A stretch of 64,000 nucleotides of DNA. It comes from Agrypnia vestita (lineage: Eukaryota; Arthropoda; Insecta; Trichoptera; Phryganeidae). A program made the position numbers and the translations under genes. The stretch's first letter is position 1. Each line of letters starts with the position of its first letter. The stretch is taken from contig JADDOH010001552.1 in the NCBI GenBank assembly GCA_016648135.1, positions 62,001-126,000 of the forward strand. Direction: 5' to 3'. Positions 43,667 to 54,005 of this stretch are shown one piece after another. The notes below the pieces were generated by a model. It worked only from the letters and a program-made list of their open reading frames with translations, was not told the DNA's origin and did no database searches.

Positions 43667-43964
43667 ATAAAAAAAACCATTTATGTGTTAGTTTTAAATT
43701 TTCTCTTATCGGTGTAGACTTTATAATTCCGTCGTTTTGAATACTTTTTTCAATCATGTTCACTCACTTTCACTCATTTGAATACTGCGTCAACATTTCT
43801 GGTTTATTGTTTATAATCTAGATGAATGTTCTTATAATGTCTAGCAGTGTATTGATTTTTAAAATATTTATATGCTGTGCAAAATAAGTGCGCATTAGAG
43901 TATTCTCGACAAACGCTACACTAGACGCGAATGGTCTCATTATAGGTTTTAATATTAAGACATA
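43667..43964. other. Unassigned sequence
   Basis: No gene or repeat recognised. Confidence 0.5.
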
Positions 43965-43965
43965 A

Positions 43966-44744
43966 GGCGTCTGATACACATGCTTCTTTAGTGGCACGTG
44001 AGCATGCGCAGTATCGACTTTGACAGTGGCATGCTTATTAGTGGCATGTGTGTACGCACATTGCTAGAAATGAGCGTGCCACCTAGTGGCATGCTCAAAA
44101 ATCAACCGCCGGTTGATTTATAAGCATGCCACTGTCATTCACCATAGAGAAGGGGTATCTTTGGAGCATGTGTGAACAGACTTGCTTATTTATGAGCATG
44201 CTTATGTCATTCGCGGGCTTCGCGGCTAGTATTATCGATGCGATCTTCTCAGTCCGCGACAGATGAAACAAATATGGCGCGTTGGGGAGATGAAAAAACA
44301 TTACTTTTCGTAACTTATTATAGGAATCACGAATGTCTGTGGATACTACTCGGTCACCGTTGTGTAAAAATAATATAGTGAGAAATAATGTTTATGAAAC
44401 TTTATTAATAGGCATGAATGATTCAAATCTTACAATAAAAATTATAAAAACTAAAACCAAAAATGTGCGGATGGAAACTCGGGAACTTTTTTGATTTATT
44501 GGTTGACTTGCATTTTCTATTTCAGTTTGCAAAGTTTCCATTTTGAACAAGAGCGTCTCTATTCTATGACAAGAGCATGCCACTAATAAGCATGTGTGTT
44601 TGATTGTTAGCTTTGGGCATGCTTATTTATGAGCATGCCACTAATAAGCATGCCAGTAATGAGCAAGTGTGTACAGTTGTTAGGGCATGCTTATTAGTGG
44701 CATGCTCATTAGCATGCCAGTAAAGAAGCATGTGTGTCTGTACC
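43966..44744. mobile_element. DNA element with GCATGC subterminal repeats and a MADF relic
   Basis: The ends mirror each other: the left end has ACACATGCTTCTTTAGTGGC (about 43976) and the reverse complement of the right end has ACACATGCTTCTTTACTGGC. Both sides then hold many subterminal copies of GCATGCTTATTAGTGGCATG in both orientations (43995-44215 and 44570-44735). TAA lies at both borders (43963-43965 and 44746-44748, or TA depending on the exact limit). Subterminal transposase-binding-type repeats are typical of several DNA transposon groups. A MADF-like frame inside fits PIF/Harbinger elements, which encode a Myb/MADF-type partner protein; hAT is an alternative. Confidence 0.8.
44274..44494 (+). 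pseudogene. MADF-domain protein fragment within the GCATGC element
   Basis: The plus-strand ATG at 44274 opens MARWGDEKTLLFVTYYRNHE then CLWILLGH. After a one-base shift near 44350 the next frame continues with VYETLLIGMNDSNLTIKIIK then KNVRMETRELF to a TGA at 44492-44494. The pattern W..E..LxFVxxYRxHxCLWxxxHxxYKNxxxRxxAYExI is that of MADF DNA-binding domains (about 80 residues, helix-turn-helix, related to Myb/SANT). Such proteins in PIF/Harbinger transposons escort the transposase to the ends. The shift, and the lack of any transposase frame within the element, mean it is at best a relic. A frame on the minus strand (44583-44392) is unlikely to be real. Confidence 0.6.
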
Positions 44745-45467
44745 TTAATGCAATTTCTCAAAGGTTCCGAAAATTATAAGTTATTAAATTATTATTATTA
44801 AAAAGTTATTATTAAATTAGAAGTTATTAAAATTATAAGTATATATTAAGACACAATCCAATATCTCAAATGTACCGAAAATTTCCGAAAAATGCGCTTG
44901 CATCACATCGCACCTCGCATCATTAGGGGTCGATTCCTTTGGAAGTATTGAGTCAGCGCCGGGTGGGGGCGCAAGAAAGTGTGTCAGGGTGCAGCACGGT
45001 TCATTAGTGCGGCTGTGGACTAGATCACATCTCGCTGCAGTCATGAATACCACTTGTTACCTCAAAGGGATGCTGGGAATGATTTGATTTGAATCGCGCG
45101 GAGACGTGAAGGGAAGAGAGAGGGATGGCTTTGAGGGTGCGGTCTGGAACAATGCTGCCACTAATAGTCAATAATGGTAACATTTTAGGCATTTTAGTAA
45201 ATTGTTTAGCTTAAATATTTTTGTTAATCAGATAAGCAATTAATTAATAGATATAACAAATTCATCATTCATTAACACCACCCTGGAAGGCTGAAATTTA
45301 GGTAGAAATTGTGCGATGCTTTACAAGTAAATGATTGATTATTGTTATTTTTTAATGACACCTACATTTTAAATTATTATTTTATTGGAAAAATTTTTAA
45401 CATAGAAACGAAATATCCGCGTCATGTATACCTCTTTCCATTTAAAAAGACAATCGAATCAATATGT
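44745..45467. other. Unassigned sequence
   Basis: 44900-45150 is moderately GC-rich with a 78-codon minus-strand frame (45053-44817) that has no domain. No gene is supported. Confidence 0.4.
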
Positions 45468-45557
45468 GTAAGCCGTGCATGCGACGCACATTGTTTCGTT
45501 GTGTTGGTGTTTACGGGTACCAACACAACGAAAAAATCTGTCGTACGCACGGCTTAC
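45468..45557. repeat. 90-nt hairpin (palindromic mini-element)
   Basis: The left arm GTAAGCCGTGCATGCGACGC and TTTCGTTGTGTTGGTG is mirrored by the right arm ending CGTACGCACGGCTTAC, with about 9 loop bases (TTTACGGGT). Both outer 11 and inner 14 base pairs are perfect. Either a very short MITE or a small-RNA-like hairpin. Confidence 0.93.
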
Positions 45558-47602
45558 TATCTATCTTAATCAAATAATCTAAATTGAATGAATTATACAT
45601 TCCAGTGGACCTCCTCCACCGTGACTGAGATGCAACATTCTCCGGTGAACGTTATTTATTCATCATTTGTTAATAAAAATTGTTTAACAATTTTACAAAA
45701 AATGTTTCTTTCCAAATCGGATACGAAACTTTATAGATGTTTAATTTATTAACAAATACATCAGCTTCTTTTTTTCTTGGATAAACTGCACCGGGGAAAG
45801 TTGCAACTCAGTTACTGCGGAGGAGCTCCATGGGAATGGATATGACGCGGGCATTTTGTTATTTTTTTCAAAATTTTACCAATGACATAATAGTTATATA
45901 TATACTTTATTAACTTCCAATGATAAATATAAATAAAAATAATTAATCACTTCCTTGAAAAAATTTATCAAATTTCTACTTAAATTTAAGGCTCCCAGGG
46001 TGGTGTAATCCATTAATTTCAAGAAATCACGAATTAACTCCAACAGGTGACATTTACAGGTGGGATAAATTTAAACAACAAATAAGTGGCAAAATAATTT
46101 TTAACGTAATTAAGCAAATCCGTTAAAAACTGGAAGAATTTAATGACAATCATAGAACAACCATTTTCCATGGACTATTGAATAACATGCAGTAGTAGCA
46201 AGTATTAATGGCAGCTGAAGACAGAGATGGATGGAAGAAGTTTGGGTGTATGTAAAAGCTTCGATCCATAAGGGAAGGGGATGGAAATTTATAAATTTTT
46301 TATTTTTTATATTTGTTATAATGTGATTGAATACTTACTACAATTATTAATATTAAATTATTTCATTCTTTTCGAGATCCTTAAATTTTAATAACCTATT
46401 GAAAAACGTTATATAAATGAAATAGGAAGGTGTACAAAAATCGTTTTGTGGTAAAAAAAAGTATGATATAAGACGAAAAATATTATTTTTTAATAATTGT
46501 GTTTCAACAAAATATTATCAATATATTTATATACATACATATATACATATATCATAATTAATCTCTATAAAAAATTAACTACAAAACTTAAATGTGTAAT
46601 GTGGTTTATTTTGATGAGTAAAGTGAGCTACAAGTTGATTAAAATAGTTGCTTATCTACAAAGTGTTTTAAGTAGACAGTTGCAACGAATGGAAAATTAG
46701 TGGCAGGTCATTTACATCAGTGATCTGGCTGGCCACGGGCTAAGAAATCAAGAAAAAAAATTTCGCTGTAAATTAGATCCCAAAATTCCAAGAAACCAAT
46801 CTCAAAATTGGCTCAGGTTTGCAGGTGAGATATTACTCTGTCAAAACAACAGAATGCAGCGTTTTTCAGGATAAACAGTGGGAAACATCAGGAAACCGTC
46901 TATTCTCGTTCTGTTGAAAGGATCGACGATGTGAAATAAAACAATGTTAAATTTATGACGAGTAATGCGAAGAAGACGGAGTAGAACCTGGAATTTATCG
47001 CAGACATTAATATCTCCTCTTTAATGCTCTCAGAATAGAGTTTTCAGGAGCTTAGCAGGCTAAGGAAGTGTTTTAAGAGAAATAATCATTTATCAAGGCG
47101 AAAATGATGACGCGGTTAAATTGTGATTTATGACAAGGAAGATTTTTCTGGAGTGCTGCTGTTCCCTTGTGAAAATGAAAACAGTTTATGGAGGTTATAA
47201 AATTTATAGAAAGTCCGGCAAAAATCTATGATTAGTACTACACAGAATACTCTACTGTTGTTTTTTGGATGCTGCGTTAACTTTATTATCTCTAGCCATT
47301 ATTCATTATTAAACGAATGATAGGTAACATCGTTTAGTGAAAAATTCAATTTTCATTTTATAAAAAAAAAAATATTTGAAAGAACGCACCGAATCCGTGA
47401 GATAATTTATGTCTGACCTTATCAAACTAAACGTATATAATATTTTTAATTTGTATCCTTCAGGAATCTGATCCAATATAGTAAGATTGTCTGAAAATAA
47501 ATGGTGTTATAATTTGTACTCGTTGATTGAATTATTTTACGTATGTTGCTAAAAAAAACTATTTGATAACCTCTGTCATGATAAAAACTCTAATCCTCAC
47601 CA
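45558..47602. other. Unique-looking sequence without a recognisable gene
   Basis: No frame with a known domain. A word near 46720 (ATCTGGCTGGCCACGGGCTA) resembles 60656 (ATCTGGCTACGGGCCAAGAA); this may be chance or a diverged repeat. Confidence 0.4.
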
Positions 47603-48570
47603 GTGACCTTTGGTTTGGTGATTTTTCCGGACAGGATTTTTTCGAACACAAATGAGGACAAATTTTTGCCGGCACAAATTTTTCACGACAGGATTTTGCG
47701 GACGTTGATTATTTTGAACAAAAAATATTTAAGGTAAAAATTTGAATTGTTGAATTTTAAAATACCGAGTTCAACGTAGCAATAAACTAAAATTAAATAG
47801 AATGAATCGATTTTTTTTAGCGGTTTTGGTATTTTGACCATTTAAATATTTTATTTAACATTATTTAACTAATTAAGGGCAGTTAAATGTTAAATAAAGA
47901 TTGATTAATACGTTTTCGTGGCGGCCTTAACAAAAATGAATGACAAATTCCGGATGTGATCGAAAAAAATTGTTATATACAATGTATGTATATACAATGT
48001 TACAACAATGAGCTTTATACTCTGTTCAAAGAGCTAAACGTTTCAAAGGTTATATAACTAGGAAGACTTCGGTGACTTGGTCATGTGGAGAGAATGTCCG
48101 AGCATCAAGCACAAAAGTCTTTGCTAAACTCAAGGCCGATAGGGTGAAGGAGCTTAGGAAGGCCAAAATTAAGATGGAGTTACAATGTCCTCAAAGACAT
48201 CTCTGCCTTGGAGCTTCGAAACTGGCGAGAGCTGGCGCTGAACCGAGATGAGTGGAGGAAGACTCTTCAGGAGGCCAAGACCCACCAGGGGTTGTAGTGC
48301 CAAGAGGGATGATGATATTTAATGCGGGCTAAATTTCTTCCCCTCTGATTTGAAATTCGCCGACAAATTAATGCATTTGCAAATATGCGCCAAAAATTGT
48401 CATTGTTGCAAATTTTATGAATCTAATCTTACCCCGTCTAATCAAAAATATTTTTTTTCTGTAATAATCAATATACGAAAAAATCATGTGCACGATATAA
48501 TGTCCAAAAAAGTTGGGTCCGCAAAAATCTGTAAAATTCACGTCCGGAAAAATCAGTTCACCACGATCAC
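47603..48570. mobile_element. DNA element with GATTTTTCCGGAC inverted ends, ~968 bp
   Basis: The left end GTGACCTTTGGTTTGGTGATTTTTCCGGAC (47603-47632) is mirrored by the right end, whose reverse complement starts GTGATCGTGGTGAACTGATT and TTTCCGGAC (48570 down). Both sides then contain further GATTTT(G)CGGAC and CGGAC/CCGGC words (ATTTTGCGGACG on the left, ATTTTTGCGGACCCAAC on the reverse right). There is no coding region of its own. A LINE tail lies inside (48055-48315). Superfamily unknown. Confidence 0.65.
48055..48315 (+). pseudogene. Non-LTR retrotransposon C-terminal end with (GAT)n tail
   Basis: The plus strand encodes LGHVERMSEHQAQKSL, then, after a stop and one or two shifts, SLGRPKLRWSYNVLKDISAL then ELRNWRELALNRDEWRKTLQ and EAKTHQGL before a stop. 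This GHVERM...GRPxxRWxDxVxxDL...NWRxLAxDRxxWRxxLxEAKTHxGL order is the usual C-terminus of insect LINE ORFs. It closes with GATGATGATA. The last 45 bases match 25055-25128. Frame breaks show it is dead. The insertion lies between the two halves of the inverted-end element, so it is younger than it. Confidence 0.85.
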
Positions 48571-48810
48571 CTAATCTGCCATTGCAAGGCATCAATTTCA
48601 TCTATTGTGGAACAGATCACATCCCGTTGCAATGAATACCGCCTGTCTTCAGCAAAAATACTACCTACAATTCAGCTTCATATACTCACGCTGGGGAATA
48701 GACGCGAAATAAACCAAACGCAATTTTTTCTTAACATCTTTTTCATGGACCACTCAATAAATACCTTCGTAGTAATGAAGGGTTACCCATACGGCAGTTA
48801 TGTAAACAGC
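48571..48810. other. Unassigned sequence
   Basis: A 70-codon plus-strand frame has no domain. The word ACGGCAGTTATGTAAACAGC at about 48791 resembles the 20-bp repeat unit and flanks near 49340 and 49673. Confidence 0.4.
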
Positions 48811-49250
48811 CAGCTGTAACCTGTCAAAAATGACGGTACGTTTACATGCCGGATCCTAAAAAATAAGTATTTACTTATGTACAGCCGACACCCATGAAAC
48901 AGTAATAACGACTTTTATCAAAATATTTTAACTTTTTTTTATATTTCCTTGCCGGCAGTTATATGCAATATTCTAAACCCTGGCAATCGGGCGGGACATG
49001 AAATGGTTCGCATATATACTGTATTTTTGACGGTTAATGCAGGCTCGGCGATATCAACATTACTATCGTTGCCGCTGTCGGGTTTGCGGGCTCGGGGTTC
49101 AAGCCCCATCCCGGACGTTTAATTTGTTTTTTTTTAACCGTGAATTCGAACGAAATTACGAACGTTACACGAAGTTACAGGAAAAGACAGACAGACGGAT
49201 AAACGGACGGACAGACAGATGGACAGACAACGTAATTATTATGTTTGATA
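48811..49250 (+). mobile_element. SINE-like element, GACGGACGGACAGAC tail, plus-strand copy
   Basis: A head AGCTGTAACCTGTCAAAAATG (48811), a B-box-like GGGGTTCAAGCCCCATCC (about 49094), TTTTTTTTTAACCGTGAATT, and the tail ACGAAATTACGAACGTTACACG then GACAGACGGATAAACGGACG ending AACGTAATTATTATG. A second head-like word (TTTTTGACGGTTAATGCAGG) at 49024 suggests two overlapping insertions or a duplicated head. Confidence 0.75.
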
Positions 49251-49287
49251 CGAAATGAAGTGTTGTAAACATGACAATAGTAATGAA

Positions 49288-49360
49288 ATCACTACGGCAA
49301 TAAAATAATCACTACGGCAATAAAATAATCACTACGGCAATATAATAACCACTACGGTAG
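49288..49360 (+). repeat. 20-bp tandem repeat ATCACTACGGCAATAAAATA
   Basis: Units start at 49288, 49308, 49328 and 49348; the last is diverged (ACCACTACGGTAGCTATATA). It lies between two SINEs of the same family in opposite orientation. Confidence 0.93.
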
Positions 49361-49404
49361 CTATATAGACAGTGTGAAGAGAAGAATTCAAACTTATATC
49401 AATA

Positions 49405-49645
49405 TTAAAGCTAGTAATTTCGTTGTCCATCCGTCCGTCCGTCTGTCTGTCTCCGTAACTTCGTGTAACGTCCGTAATTTCGTTCGAATTCACGGCTATA
49501 AAAACGAAATTAAACGCCGGAACTGGGGCTTGAACTAACCGCCTCTCCGTGGACAGCCAAAAGATGCTATAAATATATATTAGGGCTTAGCAAAGACGCG
49601 AACCAACGTTACGTCATTTTTGATAGGTTGCAGCTAGTTAAATAT
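49405..49645 (-). mobile_element. SINE-like element, GACAGACGGACGG tail, reverse copy
   Basis: The plus strand shows AATTTCGTTGTCCATCCGTC, CGTCCGTCTGTCTGTC, GTAACTTCGTGTAACGTCCG, AATTCACGGCTATAAAAACG and, at the far end, TCATTTTTGATAGGTTGCAG, the reverse of the family head and tail. The B-box equivalent is GGGGCTTGAACTAA. Confidence 0.82.
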
Positions 49646-50739
49646 AAAATCAAGGCGACAGAAATGTAACCACTGCGGCAGCTACGTAACAAAAAGGATA
49701 GTTGTGTAAACAACCTGAAGCGATTTATTGTAATCACGCCAGTAATTCAATCACTGTGGGAGTGTTAACAAAGGTTACTCGGAGGTTGAGCAACTCGGTA
49801 TCGCGTTTTTTATCCTTCAATTTTAACTTTTAACTAAAATTAATGATCGTTTGAAAAACCCAAATAAATTGAATCTGCCTTAAATCTACATGCCTTTGTA
49901 CGATGAGCCTTGATTTTCCCATAACTTTGTATTTTCCGTACGAGAATTTTTGCAAATTTAAAAGCATCACACCCCTTTTTCAGGATCGTGTTGGCTCTAT
50001 AGTCTCCTTTAATTATACCCTCCGAGTGTATATGACAAGTGGTACATTCCACCCTCATGCGGCACTGACCCCGCAACCGGGGCCGGTATGCAGAACGCGC
50101 GTACCGGCCAACAACATTCGAGAATTCCGGAAAATCTAGATGCGTAGCGAATTCCAACACGAGATGAGATACGCTGGTTGGAAAAGGGGGTGGTGTAGAA
50201 AAATTCAACTGTTTGCTGTCTTTCAAATAAGAAACAAACGTGGGCATGACCATTTTAAAAGTTGTTCTACCTAGAGTTAGAACTAGAACTAGAACCTACG
50301 ATTTACAAGCTCGGGAACGAGTTCACTCTCGTTGATATGTTCCGTTCTTGAATTAAATTCTTAAATACATTTCGGTGTGTGTTCCAGCTCTTACGGCTTA
50401 AGTAACGTTAAATTAACAATATTTTTAAATGTAAGTATGTTCTAGGTGTCTCCAGGAACTATCTGGGGATAAAATCCCGTACCTAACTGTGTACTTAGAA
50501 CATTCCTATATATGAAAATATTGTTAAAATATATACTGGTGAATGTAAAGATTTAAAAAAATGGATTTCGAGGCGTATTCTAGTATATACGTTAAAATAA
50601 TTCGTAAGAATTTTATGAATACATTGTAAAGTATATTGCGTATAACTCCACTTTAAAAAATAAAAAGGTATCACAATAAAATACAGGTAAAACTTTCAAA
50701 ATTTGATAATGTGTGAATATTCTTACGATGAAATTAGTG
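49646..50739. other. Unassigned sequence with one unrecognised 137-codon frame
   Basis: The minus-strand frame 50253-49840 encodes a basic, domain-less product (for example FPTSVSHLVLEF, CTTCHIH) with an overlapping opposite-strand frame. Nothing supports expression. Degenerate words like CACTGCGGCAGCTACGTAAC at 49670 resemble the 20-bp repeat to the left. Confidence 0.4.
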
Positions 50740-50858
50740 CATTATGTAGAGTGATCATTTAAGCCAGTTCACACGGGTTGTACGCCCTGGGGCATCGTAT
50801 AAAAAGACTTCCACACAAGTTTCTCATATTCATATATTCGTCTCTGTGTTCTATAATG
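50740..50858. mobile_element. TA-family MITE, copy 4 (fragment)
   Basis: TAGAGTGATCATTTAAGCCA and AAAAAGACTTCCACACAAGT then TCGTCTCTGTG match the core and right arm of copy 1. Both termini are eroded. Confidence 0.6.
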
Positions 50859-52033
50859 TTCTATAACTCTCTTCTATAATTTATCTTAATTAACTTTAAC
50901 TTGATTTTTTTATTCTCGTATTTAAAATATGATATTATAAATACGAGAAAACAGGCTAAAATAAATAACCATTTGGTTAAAACAGTGGACATATATGACT
51001 AAATAGAATATACAGGTAGTAAGGTGAGATTATCAAAATAAATCACAAATAAAATAAGATAAAAATTGTCGAATTTTTTTTGCCACGTTGTATTTGGGCG
51101 AAGAGCTTACGGAAAAGGAAGGAGACAAATAGCGACCGGCACAGAGAGCTCTGCACTTTTAAAAAAACACAAGTTGTGGAGGCTCGCAAAAGCTTTTGAA
51201 AGCGCAGGATGTTTTTCATAATCCTTTAACATTGTCCTTTTATTTCGTATGTCCAAACTTGGTCGATAAATAACCTAAATAAATGAGCTAAAAGTTTGCT
51301 TACATTATTCTAACGCTAGCGAGAGAGTTGGGTTTTAATCAAGACTATTTAACACTTTTGCGGATATAAAAAGGTTTCCGCAAGACGCTCTCGCCTCTAG
51401 GAAATATTTAATTACGCAAATTATTATAATAAAGCGAATTTTTCAAAACAGCTGATGAAGTATTTTGACGTTTTACAGGAGGTTGTGAAATATTGGATCA
51501 AGATGGTGTTCCGTAGCAGAAGGCAGTTTGCTACCTGCACGTAACCAATTAATCTGCAAACTATGATCGATGGGGTCATATTTCAGGGCTTAGTGTGTGC
51601 ATAGATTGAAATTAATGACATTTTACCACGAGAGCCTAAATCAATAATAAGTGTGGAACTGAGTTTACAAATTCGTCGCCATCTGAAATAGTCACATAGA
51701 GAATATATTTAAATACTGGTTAAAACCATTGATGAAATCACGGTTTAAGGTGATTTATAAAAAAATATAATTTCGAGAAAAATTTTTGGGTTTGCGAAAC
51801 GGGAATATAAAAATTGAAATAAGTGATAGTGGAATAATTTAATAGATGTATCGTATATGAAATGCTACACATACATGTCTCAAATTTTTCGAAACCTTAA
51901 ATGGTGAACATGGTGAAATTACTTTATCTCAGTTTCTCGGATTGCAGAAGATTCGGATTCGTATCCTGGCAGTTAGCAATTGCGTTTTCGATATATAGAT
52001 TTTTTCTGTATAAATTACCGTGTGATAACTAAT
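50859..52033. other. Unassigned sequence
   Basis: No gene recognised. 51080-51700 looks unique and moderately less AT-rich. Confidence 0.4.
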
Positions 52034-52114
52034 TGGTTTTAAAATATTGTTTCAAAACAATGTTTTTTGCTTTGAAACAATATTTTAAAACCACTTTCAC
52101 AAAATTGTGAAAGT
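52034..52114. repeat. Two adjacent perfect hairpins
   Basis: Hairpin 1: arms 52034-52056 (TGGTTTTAAAATATTGTTTC plus AAA) and 52071-52093 are perfect reverse complements over 23 bases, with a 14-base loop. Hairpin 2 follows without a gap: ACTTTCACAAAATTGTGAAAGT (52093-52114), a perfect 10-bp palindrome around AA. Confidence 0.95.
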
Positions 52115-52204
52115 CAGAAATTTTTTATAAATTGCTATTTTATTTTATTGTAGCCTAGCCTTACACGCATGAAAAATCACGGAGCAAGTGTAAATTAATG
52201 ATTG

Positions 52205-52375
52205 AATAGTATAGTCTATTTTTGACAGGCCAGGGAGAAACGGTGATGGCTATGTCGTTTAGTTGTCGAGTTTCCGTCCGCGTGTCCGAGGTTCGAGTCT
52301 TTGTCCAGTGTAATTTTGTTTTTTAGCAGTAGATTCACAATTACTGAATAGAAATACAACGAAATTATTAAGAAG
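52205..52375 (+). mobile_element. SINE-like element, diverged variant of the 23032 family
   Basis: A TTTTTGACAGGCCAGGGAGA head, GTCCGAGGTTCGAGTCTTTG as a B-box-like segment, a TTTTTTAGC linker and an AACGAAATTATTAAG end follow the layout of the 23032 SINE, without the GACAGACGG run. A similar variant is at 58160. Confidence 0.55.
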
Positions 52376-52644
52376 TAAAAAGAGAGAATAGAACGCCATA
52401 TTCTTATATCCTGACACACCACTTTTGCTTCGGCTACATTCGTACATCTTCTCATACTCTACAGTTATATATATTCTACAGTTGATTAAGCTTTTAACGG
52501 GGATATACTCCCAATACTTGTAGTATCTGATCATGCTAGGTCCATCGCGGACGCCCTCTATTCCTGTTGCCTTCTGAAATTATTATTTTTAGATAATCTT
52601 ACATAAATAATATTATAATTAGATAATCTTACATAAATAATATT
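52376..52644. other. Unassigned sequence
   Basis: Includes a 31-base direct duplication (about 52588-52646: TAGATAATCTTACATAAATA followed by ATATT, twice). Minus-strand frames (52455-52216, 52534-52259) mostly cross the SINE variant and are not genes. Confidence 0.5.
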
Positions 52645-52792
52645 CCAACAAAGTTTTAATAATCAATTAGAAAAGACATACAGAAAAATCAAATTAACAA
52701 AAAATATTTTAACTGCTATCGGGATTCGAACCAACGGACCTCAATTCTATCCGGGGATGACGCGTTATCCAATTTCGCCACGGCAGTCTGGT
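52645..52792 (-). mobile_element. tRNA-derived SINE with conserved tail, copy 3 (tRNA-Arg-like head)
   Basis: On the minus strand the head has GACTGCCGTGGCGAAATTGG and ATAACGCGTC and a good B box (GGTTCGAATCC). It resembles tRNA-Arg, but the anticodon arm does not close. The tail GTTAATTTGATTTTTCTGTA and TGTCTTTTCTAATTGATTAT matches the copies at 18569 and 18884. A TTTTTT run follows, as in a polymerase III terminator. Confidence 0.82.
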
Positions 52793-52883
52793 AAGTTAAC
52801 GAAATTTTTTCGACTTTATATGTAGTCTCTCTTTTTTTAATTGAGTAACATTTTTATTCCATTTTTAAAGCAATACGCTTTTT

Positions 52884-53348
52884 ACTTCCTTTCTTTTAAC
52901 TTGGGGTCTGCTTGCTTGTTTTCTTGACGAAAAAACATTGGATCGATTTTTAACACTTTTCCCGTGATCCGTGATCCAATAGAGCTGAAACTCGTGGCGA
53001 CGATCAAAAAGATCTATCAAATTTTCGTTAAAAAATAATAATTATAGTATAATTTTGGATTTATAGAAATTTTAATGGTTTTTTCAAATTGGAATCATTA
53101 CAAAAGTTTGATTATTACCAACGGCGCCGGCGGCCCGATAACGTCACGGAATATTTAAAATTTGAATTACTCCGTCGGTAGGTATAATAGGTACTTCACT
53201 AGGTACACACTTCGGTTTTTTGGGAAAAAATCAAATAATAAATAGATATTATTAGAGATTTTTGACATAGATATTTGTCTAAACATGTTTCATTTTCAGT
53301 CAATCAATTATTACTTGATGGTAAACTTAATTTACAAAGAAAGGGAGT
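52884..53348 (+). mobile_element. ACTTCCTTT/AAAGGGAGT element, copy D
   Basis: Starts ACTTCCTTTCTTTTAACTTG, shares TTTTCCCGTGATCC (with a small internal duplication, CGTGATCCGTGATCC), CTCGTGGCGACGATCAAAAA and TTGAATTACTCCGTCGGTAG, and ends ACAAAGAAAGGGAGT. Confidence 0.76.
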
Positions 53349-53907
53349 AAAATAAAAACTTGGTTTTTATTGGTTAGTTTTTTATAATACAATCAATACT
53401 TGATTGTTAGTAATTGTTCCAAGTTAATCCAGGTATCATACATTAAATAAGATATATATTTCTATTCATATACGAAAGAACATTCTGGTTTTATTCACAA
53501 AATGTACCGGAAAACCTACTGCATTTGCATAAACCAAAGACACAATATGAAGTCATGTCATTTCGAATGAAGCAGATGCATACAATTCCACAAATGTCAT
53601 TCTGTTTATAGACCGCGACGGTTGCACAAAAGGCAACCGGCGATCGAACACGCCGGCCCGCTGTCAAAGTGACGTTAATATCTGTGATAAAGATGCAGCT
53701 ACACACTACCATCAGTATATAATCTAGTTTATATAATGATGGGAATAAAAATAATGGTCATAGCGAATATGACAACGCCAAATACAAAAAGTTTCTCGGT
53801 TTTCAAACTCGTTTTTCGGATAAAAAAAGTCGGATTAAAAATTAAGTATTATTTAAAAATGTAGGTTCTAAAAAGTAAAAAAAAATTTCGGCCAAACATT
53901 TTTTTCT
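53349..53907. other. Unassigned sequence
   Basis: A 73-codon minus-strand frame has cysteines but no recognisable domain. No gene is supported. Confidence 0.4.
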
Positions 53908-54005
53908 TCACTCTCCAAATAAAGGCGGGCGTTTACGATATTGATATAGATTACGGAATTGTTGTTGGTGGAGGGAAAGCGCTCACGTTTTTATTTGGAG
54001 AGTGA
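53908..54005. mobile_element. ~98-bp mini inverted-repeat element
   Basis: TCACTCTCCAAATAAA (53908-53923) and TTTATTTGGAGAGTGA (53990-54005) are perfect reverse complements. The interior (GGCGGGCG, GGAGGGAAAGCGCTC) is partly mirrored as well. Probably a very short MITE. Confidence 0.75.

Noticed and set aside
46715..46760. Repeat shared with 60650-60680
   Set aside because: Only one ~20-base word with indels matches; flanks differ.
49840..50253. 137-codon minus-strand gene
   Set aside because: No domain, no homologous signal, an overlapping opposite-strand frame, and no sign of codon bias or splice context.
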